A stretch of DNA of 46,111 nucleotides from Syntrophaceae bacterium UBA4778 (GTDB taxonomy: Bacteria; Desulfobacterota; Syntrophia; Syntrophales; UBA4778). A program made the position numbers and the translations under genes. Of this stretch, positions 8,825 to 17,489 are shown piece by piece. The notes beneath the pieces were generated by a model. That model was not told where the DNA came from, made no database searches, and saw only the letters and a list, made by a program, of their open reading frames with translations. Every line of letters starts with the position of its first letter. Position 1 is the first letter of the stretch. The stretch spans positions 1-46,111 of the forward strand of contig DHHG01000199.1 of assembly GCA_002403175.1 (NCBI GenBank). The letters are read 5' to 3'.

Positions 8825-10217
8825 TTGGACCCTTGGACCCTTGAGCCCCCATCGGACCCTGAGATTTGCTTTCGAGCCGTTCCCGTACATAATCAATATG
8901 AAGTCGAAGGGAGTAGAATTGATCGGCAAAGGAGGCCGGCATCTTCATTCTATTCACGGATTGTTCTATGTCGGCGAGCTGGGAAATCAGGTCACTATCA
9001 GAAGCCGGTTTTCTACCGGCCTTCGCGGTTCTGTTCAGATCGGTTTCAAGCGCGAGCAAGGCGCGATACCAGCGCAGGATTTTCAGTTTTATTTTCCAAC
9101 GATATAAGGAAGGGATAGCCTTCAGTCCCGGGATCAAAATCAGCACGAGTGGAACGAATACCATGATAATGCGGTTGATGAAACTCGCCATCCAGAAGGG
9201 CAGATATCGATAAAAGAAAGTCTTTCCCGACTTGTAGTAGCGTTGTGCATCGTCGCTGATACGATACTCTTGCTCGAGCGGCCTGGGAAACTCGCCACGT
9301 TTCTGAAACATACCGGAACGGCCATGCACTTCCGTAGCCGTTTCGATCAGCAGGTCTGAAAGGGCCGGATGCAGATCTTCCCTGGCAACCAATTCGACGG
9401 TAGGACTGATCAGGCTGATGTCCCGGTCGGGAATATTTTTGCCGAAATCGATGGTTCCTTTGAGGAGCACAAGTTTATTCAGATAACCGATGCGGCGGGT
9501 GTAGGCATCTGCCTGGGTAAAATCGAAAATGCGTATGCCCGGTGTGCGAAACAGATCGCGCATGTTCTTGCTGGATGCGGAATCCCCCATCATGAACGCA
9601 CCGTCTATTTCCCCTGATTTAAGAGCATTTTCCGCTTCGTCATCATCCATTTCTAGGAGAGTCGTTTTTCCACCCGGTTTAATCCCGTTCAATGCAAGCA
9701 ATTCCAGGGCAAGGACCTGAGTTCCCGTCCCGTCTTCGCCGATGGCCAGCCGCTTCCCGGAAAACCGGGATAAAAGATCAACAGGCCGGCTGCTCCGATA
9801 AAATAGAAAAAGGGGTTGGTAAGCAATGCTGCCCAGTGAAACCAGATTATCGGTCTTTTCCCCTTTGGAAATTCCGCTTTGCACAAAACCGACATCCACG
9901 CGGAAGTCCGGGTTGGCGAGCCGTTCCAAATTTTCCAGGGAGCCTTCGGAGGGGATGATTTTGAGCTTAATTCCGTTCTTGGTCAGGATCTTCGCATACC
10001 GTTCAGCCGTTTTTTGAAAGCGGCTGTCCGTATCCCCGCTCGTGATGACAATCGTGCGGGGTGGGGCTGAATGGGAAAACCAGAACAAAGCTGCAACAAA
10101 AAGAACGATTGTGAAGACAGTGGCGCTGATGGCTGCACCCGGTCCCAACCCGAACGTTTCGGAAAGAAATCTGCGGATTCCATTAAACCCTGATTTGAAA
10201 ACTTTTGTGACCGGCAT
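8817..10217 (-). CDS. TAXI-family TRAP-type solute-binding protein, membrane anchored
   Basis: The protein (466 aa) resembles the TAXI family of periplasmic ligand-binding proteins that serve TRAP transporters. Supporting stretches are TIVITSGDTDSRFQKTAER, VDVGFVQSGIS and KRLAIGEDGTGTQVLA. An N-terminal anchor helix (AAISATVFTIVLFVAALFWF) and a second helix near residues 345-365 (IIMVFVPLVLILIPGLK) suggest it stays in the inner membrane with the binding domain outside. A cytoplasmic helical tail follows. No TRAP permease is nearby, so it may be an orphan sensor or binding subunit. I choose the ATG at 10217, preceded by AAGGA; a TTG at 10229 is less likely. The final residues are encoded by a tandem octamer repeat and are probably not conserved. 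Confidence 0.85.
   Translation of the reverse strand: MPVTKVFKSGFNGIRRFLSETFGLGPGAAISATVFTIVLFVAALFWFSHSAPPRTIVITSGDTDSRFQKTAERYAKILTKNGIKLKIIPSEGSLENLERLANPDFRVDVGFVQSGISKGEKTDNLVSLGSIAYQPLFLFYRSSRPVDLLSRFSGKRLAIGEDGTGTQVLALELLALNGIKPGGKTTLLEMDDDEAENALKSGEIDGAFMMGDSASSKNMRDLFRTPGIRIFDFTQADAYTRRIGYLNKLVLLKGTIDFGKNIPDRDISLISPTVELVAREDLHPALSDLLIETATEVHGRSGMFQKRGEFPRPLEQEYRISDDAQRYYKSGKTFFYRYLPFWMASFINRIIMVFVPLVLILIPGLKAIPSLYRWKIKLKILRWYRALLALETDLNRTAKAGRKPASDSDLISQLADIEQSVNRMKMPASFADQFYSLRLHIDYVRERLESKSQGPMGAQGSKGPRG
8825..8848. repeat. Tandem octamer TTGGACCC (three units) inside a gene end
   Basis: TTGGACCC occurs at 8825-8832 and 8833-8840, followed by the variant TTGAGCCC at 8841-8848. The array is translated on the minus strand as part of the Gly/Pro-rich tail of the TAXI protein. 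A related array sits at 43879-43902 between pyrC and recO. Confidence 0.75.
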
Positions 10218-10608
10218 TGTTTCCTTCAAAGATAAGAATATAAATTCCCATGTTCGATTTGATGATGTCCCATAATATGCTGCAGCCCTTATATACTGCG
10301 CTACGGAACACCTTTCGATGCAGGGAAATATATCAGAAGATAAAATGGTTGAACATATTTTATTTTTTGCGCTGAAAGGATGTTTGATCGGAAGGACAAC
10401 CCTCCTGTCGAAGGCGGAAAGGAAAAGGGGGACACTGTTATCTTCGTTCCCGGTCGAGAAAAGAACCTAGAAATACACTCGTCTGAGAATGATTTCCAAT
10501 CTCAAGGATGCATTTCGATCAAAATTTATAACTTCGTCGAATTCACAAACAGAATCTGAAAAGAGTATGGGACCCGAATCGCTTTTCTTAAGGCATTGCC
10601 TTCGAAGC
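10218..10608. other. Intergenic region upstream of the TAXI gene
   Basis: This 391-bp stretch holds no convincing gene; the reading frames in it lack ribosome-binding sites and recognisable products. It presumably contains the promoter of the TAXI gene and the end of the DUF6496 transcript. A small hairpin (AAGGC ATT GCCTT, near 10590) is too weak to call a terminator. Confidence 0.5.
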
Positions 10609-10974
10609 TTAATTACCGGAGCGCCCGGTGGTCTTTTTTGTTGTGGCTGATTTAGTAGTGGATCGTCCCCGGGAAGTCTTTTGTTTTGCAGCTGAACTGA
10701 CCGGCCTATGATGCTGACCTCTTTCGAGATCCCGCTCTGCGCTCCTGCTCGTTTTTTCGGAGCTTGCACTTTTCTGAGGAGGAGGAACCTGCACGCCGGC
10801 ACGGCGAGCCTTGGAGAGACCAATGGCGATCGCCTGCTTTTTTGACTTGGCTCCGTGTTTTCCCTCACGAACGTGCTCCATTTCTTCGCGTACAAATTCA
10901 CCTGCCTGTGTTGTCGGGGCTTTCCCCTCGGCGGCATCACGGCGTGCGCGTCTGATCGTCTTTTTCTCCGGCAT
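10609..10974 (-). CDS. DUF6496-type small basic protein
   Basis: The 121-residue protein is highly basic. Its N-terminal half matches the DUF6496 pattern: MPEKKTIRRARRDAAEGKAP, EFVREEMEHVREGKHGAKS and KQAIAIGLSKARRAGV. The C-terminal half is a Lys/Ser/Thr/Arg-rich, probably unstructured tail resembling histone-H1-like tails. Binding to DNA or another polyanion is therefore plausible, but this is an inference; no function is established for the family to my knowledge. The ATG at 10974 has a strong GGAGG eight bases upstream. A start nine codons earlier is not supported. Confidence 0.8.
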   Translation of the reverse strand: MPEKKTIRRARRDAAEGKAPTTQAGEFVREEMEHVREGKHGAKSKKQAIAIGLSKARRAGVQVPPPQKSASSEKTSRSAERDLERGQHHRPVSSAAKQKTSRGRSTTKSATTKKTTGRSGN

Positions 10975-11110
10975 AAATGTGGCCTCCTTTAAAGGAATCA
11001 ATCATCTATTCAATTTAAAGCCGCTATGAACAACCTATTCGAACTCCCTGAGCAGAGTTGCCACGAATCTTTCCGGATCCGGCAAAAATCATGTAGAAAG
11101 TTTTCGCCGA

Positions 11111-11560
11111 TTATGCCCTCAGCTCCCTTTCCCTGGTCTGCTCCCTGGAGAAGAGCTTGGCGAATTCGGACATCTCTTCGGATAATAATTCCAGAAGATC
11201 GTCCATCGAGAGAATCCCAACGAGTCCTCCTCTGTCATTGACAACAATGATTCTCCTGATACCTTTGGTTCTCATGCACTGGATGGTCTCCCAGACACCC
11301 TGGCCCTCTCTGACGGTAACCGGTTCATCACTCATTATGTCGTCTGCATATACACTGTCGAGAGGCAAATCCTTGGCGATGATCTCTACGATGATATCTC
11401 GATCTGTGAGAATACCCGCCGGGATGACTTCTCCATCTCTTTTATCTGCAATGACGACGTCCCCAACATGATACTGCCGCATCAGTTTTGCAGCCTCCTG
11501 GATACTGGTTTTCCTTCCCACAATGACCACATCACGGTTGCAGATTTCGCCTATGGACAT
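11111..11560 (-). CDS. CBS-domain pair protein
   Basis: This 149-residue cytoplasmic protein consists almost wholly of two CBS repeats (about residues 8-60 and 73-125). Each ends with the usual pattern: GILTDRDIIVEII in the first and GILSMDDLLELLSEE in the second. CBS pairs bind adenosine nucleotides such as AMP, ATP or SAM and act as energy or redox sensors; the ligand here is unknown. The ATG at 11560 is preceded by an excellent ribosome-binding site (GGAGGTGA). The gene is divergent from the PPC-domain gene and lies near a universal stress protein, which fits a general stress or energy-status role. Confidence 0.92.
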   Translation of the reverse strand: MSIGEICNRDVVIVGRKTSIQEAAKLMRQYHVGDVVIADKRDGEVIPAGILTDRDIIVEIIAKDLPLDSVYADDIMSDEPVTVREGQGVWETIQCMRTKGIRRIIVVNDRGGLVGILSMDDLLELLSEEMSEFAKLFSREQTRERELRA

Positions 11561-11609
11561 GATCTCACCTCCTTTTGGATTTATTGAATCGAACTCCGGA
11601 AATGCGGTA

Positions 11610-11639
11610 TTGCTTTATTTCCATCAATTTGACTAATAT
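11610..11639 (+). promoter_or_regulatory. Possible promoter of the PPC-domain gene
   Basis: TTGCTT (11610-11615) and TAATAT (11634-11639) are 18 nt apart and about 90 nt upstream of the gene start. A second good -35-like box, TTGACT at 11629-11634, overlaps the -10. The exact promoter is therefore uncertain. Confidence 0.3.
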
Positions 11640-11727
11640 TTTTACACAAAATGTTTATCCGGACTACATTTAATTCGTGGTAGTCGTTTCCAATTTTGCC
11701 GTCTTGTTTAACGATAGGAGTCGCTCT

Positions 11728-12159
11728 ATGTTCTCAACTCAAGAGGAATGTAAAGGATTATGGATCGGCAGACTTCGATACGGAGTCGATCTGCTGGAGG
11801 AAGTAACGGGGCTATGTAAAAAGGAAAATATCAGGTCCGGTTGGTTGACAGGATTGGGTGCGGTGCAGAAGGCGCACATAGGATATTACAATCAGGAAAG
11901 CCGTGAATATCAATACTTCGCAATCGATCAGCCGCTGGAAATAACAAATCTCACCGGAAATATCTCGATCCGGGATAACAGTCCCATGGTGCATGCCCAT
12001 ATAACACTGGCGGACGCTAGCGGCAAATCCTATGGAGGCCATCTCGCCCCCGGTACGATTGTTTTCGCTTGTGAATTGAAAATCGAGATTCTGAACGGCT
12101 TGGTATTGGAGAGGCAATACGATGAGAAAACGGGCCTGACCTTATGGCCGGCAGGCTGA
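11728..12159 (+). CDS. PPC/DUF296 domain protein
   Basis: The 143-residue protein is a single PPC (plant and prokaryote conserved, DUF296) domain. Typical features are SGWLTGLGAVQKAHIGYY near the start, the HAH motif in VHAHITLAD, and GGHLAPGTIVFACELKIEI. The histidines (HAH plus GGH) form the likely metal site seen in family structures, and the fold is usually trimeric. In plants the domain is part of AT-hook proteins; in bacteria its role is unclear, and there is no AT-hook here. The ATG at 11728 follows AGGAG at seven bases; an upstream GTG at 11677 is less well supported. The gene stands alone. Confidence 0.88.
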   Translation: MFSTQEECKGLWIGRLRYGVDLLEEVTGLCKKENIRSGWLTGLGAVQKAHIGYYNQESREYQYFAIDQPLEITNLTGNISIRDNSPMVHAHITLADASGKSYGGHLAPGTIVFACELKIEILNGLVLERQYDEKTGLTLWPAG

Positions 12160-12375
12160 TAACTGCTTCGGGAGGTAATGTATAAAAGCGCAGTCTCAGA
12201 CGCGAGAGCAAAAGTCTATTGCCGATTCACTCAGAATAAGATCCGGCAGGGGATCCCCAGTTGATCAAATCCCGCCTTCAACTCCCTCGGAAAACTTTTT
12301 TGAGGTCGACACAGGGTGGGAAGATGGAATGTAAATAAGCTTCTTATGAAGAGACCGAATTAATATTCTTCAGTC

Positions 12376-12924
12376 TTATCTAATTCTCCTTTTCCCATAA
12401 AACATCGGGGTTCTTTTTTTATATTCCATGTACTTTGTACCGAATCGTTTCTCCAGTTCGTATTCCTCAAAGTATCTCAATTCCAGATAGTTCAGGAAGA
12501 TGAAAAGAGGTGTATAAAAGAAAACGAGAGAAAGAGACTGAAAGGCAAAACCGATCCCGAACAGCATAAAAAAAACGCCGGCCAGCATAGGGTTTCTGCT
12601 GAATGCATAGGGGCCGTTCGTAATCAGCTTCGGAGGGGCTTGGAAAGATACAGGATTTTCTTTCAATTTCGTGAAAGCAAGAACAGACCATAACCAAAAA
12701 ACCAATCCCAGTAAAAACAAGGGAGCGGAAATAAGGAAATTAACGGGATATTCCGGGAGAGTTGGAAGATGCAAAGCTCGGTCCGTCCGGAATGACAAAA
12801 AAATAAGGAACGCAAGAAGGGTAATATAGAAAAACCCGGCGAGGGCAGTTATAATAGCGATACGTCCTCCGGATCGAGAATCAGGATAAAGTTGCTCAAG
12901 CCTTTGCCCGTGGATTTTACTCAC
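12376..12924 (-). CDS. Membrane methyltransferase of the isoprenylcysteine carboxyl / phospholipid methyltransferase type
   Basis: The 182-residue integral membrane protein has about four hydrophobic helices. Its conserved C-terminal region matches the ICMT/PEMT superfamily: LITNGPYAFSRNPMLAGVFF followed by EEYELEKRFGTKYMEYKKR. These residues bind S-adenosylmethionine in characterised members; the acceptor here is unknown (a lipid or small lipophilic molecule is most likely). The start is a GTG at 12924 with GAGGG just upstream, as no early in-frame ATG exists. It lies 51 nt after the universal stress gene on the same strand, so the two may be cotranscribed with the GAF-ATPase gene. Confidence 0.83.
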   Translation of the reverse strand: MSKIHGQRLEQLYPDSRSGGRIAIITALAGFFYITLLAFLIFLSFRTDRALHLPTLPEYPVNFLISAPLFLLGLVFWLWSVLAFTKLKENPVSFQAPPKLITNGPYAFSRNPMLAGVFFMLFGIGFAFQSLSLVFFYTPLFIFLNYLELRYFEEYELEKRFGTKYMEYKKRTPMFYGKRRIR

Positions 12925-12975
12925 GCATCCCTCTGAAAATCGAAACCTTGTGATCAGGGCCTGCCGATCAGAACC

Positions 12976-13365
12976 TTATTTGACTGCAATTACCGGACAG
13001 GGGGCATGTAAAATGACATATTGAGCCGTGGACCCCATCAGCAATTTGCCGACTTTCGAGATCTTTACCACACCAATGATGATTTCGTCTATCTTGTTTT
13101 CTTCTGAAAACCGGACAATATCTTCTCCAGGCAAAAGTCCCCTATCGAGCAGCATTTCCACGCATTCTACACCGTGCTGTTCGAAATACTCCTTTACGCT
13201 ACGCATTTGCGATTCTGCTGATTCGAATTCGGCTGATTTATCCCCTTTACCTTTCAACGACATGAGAATATAAACCCTGCCGTTGAAAGCCCTGGCGTGT
13301 TCGGTTGCGAGTTTAAGGATATCATCCGAAACGGCATCTTTTCTGTATCCGATGGCTATATTCAT
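12976..13365 (-). CDS. Universal stress protein (UspA family)
   Basis: A 129-residue single Usp domain. The start MNIAIGYRKDA gives the first strand, and the C-terminus carries the nucleotide-binding region GVVKISKVGKLLMGSTAQYV. This follows the G-x2-G-x9-G-S pattern except that the second glycine is a lysine, so ATP binding may be altered. The ending APCPVIAVK is typical of Usp proteins. The ATG at 13365 has AAGGA about ten bases upstream; a TTG three codons earlier sits too close to that site. The gene is 37 nt downstream of the GAF-ATPase gene and likely shares its transcript. Confidence 0.92.
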   Translation of the reverse strand: MNIAIGYRKDAVSDDILKLATEHARAFNGRVYILMSLKGKGDKSAEFESAESQMRSVKEYFEQHGVECVEMLLDRGLLPGEDIVRFSEENKIDEIIIGVVKISKVGKLLMGSTAQYVILHAPCPVIAVK

Positions 13366-13402
13366 CTTTTTCAAATCCTTATGGATTGGTTTTATCCGGT
13401 CA

Positions 13403-15691
13403 CTATTTTATACAGACTGCCAGTACCTGTTTAAAATCAGTCAGTCCCTTTATGACCTTCTGAATCCCGTCCTGAAGCAGCGTTCTCATTCCTTGTTGAG
13501 CGGCAACCTGACGAATAGCTTCCACCGGTTCACGTTTCGCAATAAGTCGTTTGATCTCATCCGAATTCACAACCAGTTCGTGAAGCCCCATTCTTCCCTT
13601 ATAGCCGGTGTTATTGCATTCCATGCACCCTTTCGGTCTATAGAGGGTAAATTTCTCATTATACGGCACGTTGATTTCAGGAAAAAGGTCGGAACCATAG
13701 AAATCGGCCAGGTGATCGTATTCCTCCTGCGTTGGATGATATGCTTCCTTGCACTTCTTACAAAGCGTTCTGATGAGTCTTTGGGCCAATACACCAAGTA
13801 AGGAATCGGCAAAATTAAAGGGGTCGATTCCCATATCGAGGAGACGCACCACGGTTTCAGGGGCATTGTTTGTGTGCAGGGTACTGAATACTAGATGCCC
13901 CGTCAAAGAAGCTTCCACACCGATTTTGGCGGTTTCGAAATCCCGCATTTCACCCACCATGATAACATCGGGATCTGCCCGAAGGAATGCGCGCATGGCG
14001 TGGCTGAAATCGAATCCGATCTTGGGGTTGACCTGCACCTGTCGCAATCCTTCCTGGGTGATTTCAACCGGATCTTCCGCCGTCCATATTTTTGTGTCGG
14101 GTGTATTGATGTGGTGCAACGCCGCATGCAGGGTCGTCGTTTTACCGGAACCCGTCGGCCCCACGCATAGGATGATCCCGTAGGGTTTTTCCAGCATGGA
14201 AACCAGGGCCTTGTAATTTTCAGGAGACATCGCCATGTCTTCAAGCCCCATCGTCTCCCCCTTGGCCAGGATTCTCATGACCACGTCTTCCACATTCCCC
14301 TGTGTTGGAATGGTGGCGATTCGAAGCTCAATCTCGTCCCCGCCCCCTCTCTTGAATCTGATCTTTCCATCCTGGGGCAATCTTCTTTCCGTGATGTCGA
14401 GATTGGCCATAATTTTGATTCTCGATACGACGGCGGCCCTGTAATTGTATGGAAAGGTTTGATACCGGATACAATCGCCGTCGATTCTGAAACGGACATC
14501 AACGGACTTCTTCTTGGGACTCGGTTCGATATGAATATCCGATGCGCGCCTGAGGTGGCCATCATTGATGATCTTGTTGACAAGCTGCATCACAGCGCTG
14601 TCCGAGTCGGAAACATTCTCCTCTTCTTCCTCATCAGTGTGTTCCGTTATTTCCAGCTTTCCAAGAATATCGCTGATGGAGATCTGACTTCCTTCTATCC
14701 TATAGAAGCTGTTGATAAATTTTAAAATTTCATCTTTCGAAGAGACATTATATTCGATTTTCTTGGTTTTCAGGATATTCTCGATCATATCCCGTTTGAG
14801 GATATTGTTGGGATCATCAACAATAACCCTGATGAGATCTCCTGACTTTTCAAAAGGAACCCACAATTCCCGCCGTAAATATTCCGGCCTCAGATTTCTG
14901 CAAAGCTCTTCCGGAGCGGCAATTTTATCGCTGAAGAGGATATATTTGCATTTATAGAAGTCTTCCAGGGACTGGCAAACGTCCTCCTTTGGTATTTTGA
15001 ATTTTCGGACCAGGTATGTTTCCATCTGTTCATCGGATTTTCTGGATTCCTCCCAGGAACTGTCAAGTTCGGTTTCCTTTAAAAAGCCTCGCGCAATCAG
15101 ATAGTCAAACCTTGTTTTTCGCCTGCGTCCGATTCGTTGCTGATTATAGAAGGCAATCCCCAGGACATCGGCAATTTCCTCGAGAAAAATCCTTTCTTCC
15201 GGGCTGAAACGTCCTCCCCCCTTGCGATTGAGGATCTGGACGACCCCCTTCAGGCTGCCTTCATGCATAATGGGAACTGCAAGTACCTGAGCTGTTCTGA
15301 AGCCCGTTTTTCGATCCCAACTTTCATCAAAAACAAGATCCTGATCGATGGTCTTTATTTCATGGCGATCGTAAGCATCAGCAACATTGATACATTGTTG
15401 GGTCGAAGCAACGTACCCTGCGATACTTCTCTTATTGATCGGTAGCCTGATCTCATTTATTTTCGTACCTGCCAGAAGCATGGAATAGATTTCATTCCGG
15501 ACCGGATCGGCCACATAAATGGTCACGGAATATGCATTGAAGAGACTGAGGATACCGTCTTTAAGATCGACCAGAATCTGCTTGAGATTCTGAGCCGCGT
15601 GGATGCGATTTGTTATATTCTGGAGGGCACTGCGCAAAGCAAGCTGCTCTGCCAATTCGCTTATCTGCTGCTGCTTGGTATTATTGATCAT
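13403..15691 (-). CDS. GspE/PilB-type secretion ATPase with N-terminal GAF domain
   Basis: This is a AAA-type ATPase of the type II secretion / type IV pilus assembly class, about 762 aa, with an extra sensory domain. Order: a GAF domain in the first 190 residues (VTIYVADPVRN, VLAVPIMHEGSLKGVVQILN), a GspE/PilB N-terminal-like region, then the motor. The motor shows DIHIEPS, RLPQDGKIRFK, Walker A GPTGSGKTTT near residue 510, Walker B DPDVIMVGEMRD, and a zinc tetracysteine (CKKCKE and CMECNNTG). The GAF domain suggests control by a small ligand or redox signal. Start is uncertain: the ATG at 15691 follows GGGAG by 12 bases, while GTG 15724 or ATG 15712 would add 11 or 7 residues. It lies divergent from gspE, so it may be a second, regulated motor or belong to a pilus system encoded elsewhere. 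Confidence 0.92.
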   Translation of the reverse strand: MINNTKQQQISELAEQLALRSALQNITNRIHAAQNLKQILVDLKDGILSLFNAYSVTIYVADPVRNEIYSMLLAGTKINEIRLPINKRSIAGYVASTQQCINVADAYDRHEIKTIDQDLVFDESWDRKTGFRTAQVLAVPIMHEGSLKGVVQILNRKGGGRFSPEERIFLEEIADVLGIAFYNQQRIGRRRKTRFDYLIARGFLKETELDSSWEESRKSDEQMETYLVRKFKIPKEDVCQSLEDFYKCKYILFSDKIAAPEELCRNLRPEYLRRELWVPFEKSGDLIRVIVDDPNNILKRDMIENILKTKKIEYNVSSKDEILKFINSFYRIEGSQISISDILGKLEITEHTDEEEEENVSDSDSAVMQLVNKIINDGHLRRASDIHIEPSPKKKSVDVRFRIDGDCIRYQTFPYNYRAAVVSRIKIMANLDITERRLPQDGKIRFKRGGGDEIELRIATIPTQGNVEDVVMRILAKGETMGLEDMAMSPENYKALVSMLEKPYGIILCVGPTGSGKTTTLHAALHHINTPDTKIWTAEDPVEITQEGLRQVQVNPKIGFDFSHAMRAFLRADPDVIMVGEMRDFETAKIGVEASLTGHLVFSTLHTNNAPETVVRLLDMGIDPFNFADSLLGVLAQRLIRTLCKKCKEAYHPTQEEYDHLADFYGSDLFPEINVPYNEKFTLYRPKGCMECNNTGYKGRMGLHELVVNSDEIKRLIAKREPVEAIRQVAAQQGMRTLLQDGIQKVIKGLTDFKQVLAVCIK

Positions 15692-15974
15692 TGAACAAAA
15701 GATCTCCCGCATGAGAATAGGCACACTTATTCATAGGGAATTTATCGCTCAGAATCAATAAAAACTTGAATCGCTTCAAGAATATTCTTTCAGGGAAAAT
15801 GACTGTACCTGTGCGCAAAACACAGCTGAATCAGACTTCCTTCGTATTTTTCGGGAACTGCCTTCATGCTATGGTTTTTCAGCGAGTGCATCTGCCCGAT
15901 TCCGGGTGCATATCCGACTACATCAATGCCGCCAAATCAACCGGAATCCAGGTGAACCCAATTCAGGAGGCGTC

Positions 15975-17489
15975 ATGTCCACGGCAGTCCCTTATGTAAC
16001 CGCCGCCGAACTTCCCAAAACCCCTTTGGTTCTCAATGGCCTGTCTTCCAGGTTTATGCGCGACAACAGGGTTGTGCCCCTCGAAATAAAAAATAATATT
16101 TTGAAGGTACTTATGGCGAATCCATCAGATGCCTGGGTGATTGATGCCCTGCGAATGGCAGCTGATACTGAGATTGATGTAGTTGCCGGGGACCCGGACA
16201 TGATTGACGATTACATCACCCGGTTTTACAACCCCGACTCACAGGACATGAATACAATCATCGATACGATCGATACTCCTGATTCGGCGGCAGAGGCGGA
16301 CGAGGATATCGGGCATCTGAAAGGGTTGGCATCAGAAGCTCCGATTATCAGGCTAGTTAATCTGATCATATCCAGGGCCGTGGAAAGCAGGGCCAGTGAC
16401 ATCCACCTGGAACCTTTTGCGGACGAGCTTAAAATTCGTTATCGAATTGATGGGGTGCTGCATGACATTGATTCTGCTCCGAAAAAACTTCAGGCAGCCC
16501 TCATTTCCCGGATAAAGATCATGGCGAAACTCGATATAGCGGAAAGGCGTCTCCCTCAGGACGGGCGGATCCGCCTGAAAATCGGTGCCAAAGAAATTGA
16601 TCTCAGGGTATCCAATGTTCCCGTTCTTCATGGCGAGAGCGTGGTTATGAGAATTCTCGACCGGGAGGATATCGTTATCGATCTCCACAGGCTGGGCTTC
16701 CCCGAGCAAACACTATTCTCCTTTCAGCGCCTGATATCCATTCCGAATGGAATCATTCTCGTCACCGGTCCAACTGGAAGCGGAAAAACGACCACACTGT
16801 ATGGAGCGCTGGATAAAATCAACTCACCCGATAAAAAAATAATCACTGTCGAAGACCCGATCGAGTATCAGCTCAAGGGCATCAATCAAATCCAGATCAA
16901 GCCCGTCATAGGTCTGAATTTCGCAAATACATTGAGGGCCATTGTACGGCACGATCCCGACATCATCATGATTGGAGAGATCCGGGATCTTGAAACGGCG
17001 GAAATAGCCATCCAATCCGCTTTAACAGGACATCTCGTTTTCGCCACACTTCACACCAATGATGCCGCAAGTGCGGTCACAAGGCTACTCGATCTGGGAG
17101 TTGAAAATTTTCTGCTTTCCTCGACGATTCGGGGGATTTTGGCCCAGAGACTTGTCCGAATCATTTGTACGTCCTGCCGGATTGCAGATGAAACAATTCC
17201 AAACTACGAACTCGGTCGCTATCGGATGAACAGCGATATACCCCGTTTCAAGGGAACGGGATGTGAAAATTGCGCTTTCACGGGTTATTACGGGCGAACA
17301 GGAATATACGAACTGCTGGAAATCAATGATGAAATTCGCAAACTGATCCTCAAGAACACCGACTCTAGCACTCTCGAAAACGCGGCACGACGGCAAGGGA
17401 TGAAAAGTCTTTTTGAAAGCGGGGTTGAAAAAATTGCAGCGGGAATAACTACATTGAGCGAGGTACTGCGTGTAACACAGGAGGCATGA
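15975..17489 (+). CDS. gspE: Type II secretion ATPase GspE
   Basis: GspE is the cytoplasmic hexameric ATPase that powers pseudopilus growth in type II secretion. The 504-residue protein has an N-terminal GspE domain (LSSRFMRDNRVVPLEIKNN). Catalytic motifs follow: SDIHLEPFADELKIRYRIDG, RLPQDGRIRL, Walker A GPTGSGKT (265-272), the Asp box VEDPIEYQL, Walker B DPDIIMIGEIRD, and the zinc-binding CTSC...CENC pair. The ATG at 15975 is preceded by AGGAGG four bases away; frames reading from 15906 are not needed. The stop codon abuts the gspF start, and gspF through gspC follow with overlaps, so it is the first gene of the operon. Its position next to gspF and pseudopilins separates it from PilB. Confidence 0.97.
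   Translation: MSTAVPYVTAAELPKTPLVLNGLSSRFMRDNRVVPLEIKNNILKVLMANPSDAWVIDALRMAADTEIDVVAGDPDMIDDYITRFYNPDSQDMNTIIDTIDTPDSAAEADEDIGHLKGLASEAPIIRLVNLIISRAVESRASDIHLEPFADELKIRYRIDGVLHDIDSAPKKLQAALISRIKIMAKLDIAERRLPQDGRIRLKIGAKEIDLRVSNVPVLHGESVVMRILDREDIVIDLHRLGFPEQTLFSFQRLISIPNGIILVTGPTGSGKTTTLYGALDKINSPDKKIITVEDPIEYQLKGINQIQIKPVIGLNFANTLRAIVRHDPDIIMIGEIRDLETAEIAIQSALTGHLVFATLHTNDAASAVTRLLDLGVENFLLSSTIRGILAQRLVRIICTSCRIADETIPNYELGRYRMNSDIPRFKGTGCENCAFTGYYGRTGIYELLEINDEIRKLILKNTDSSTLENAARRQGMKSLFESGVEKIAAGITTLSEVLRVTQEA

Noticed and set aside
12178..12264. 28-codon frame after the PPC-domain gene with GGAGG upstream
   Set aside because: The GGAGG is only two bases from the ATG, too close for normal initiation, and the peptide is not recognisable.
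15766..15999. 77-codon frame between the two ATPase genes
   Set aside because: It overlaps the well-supported gspE start, has no ribosome-binding site and no similarity that I recognise.
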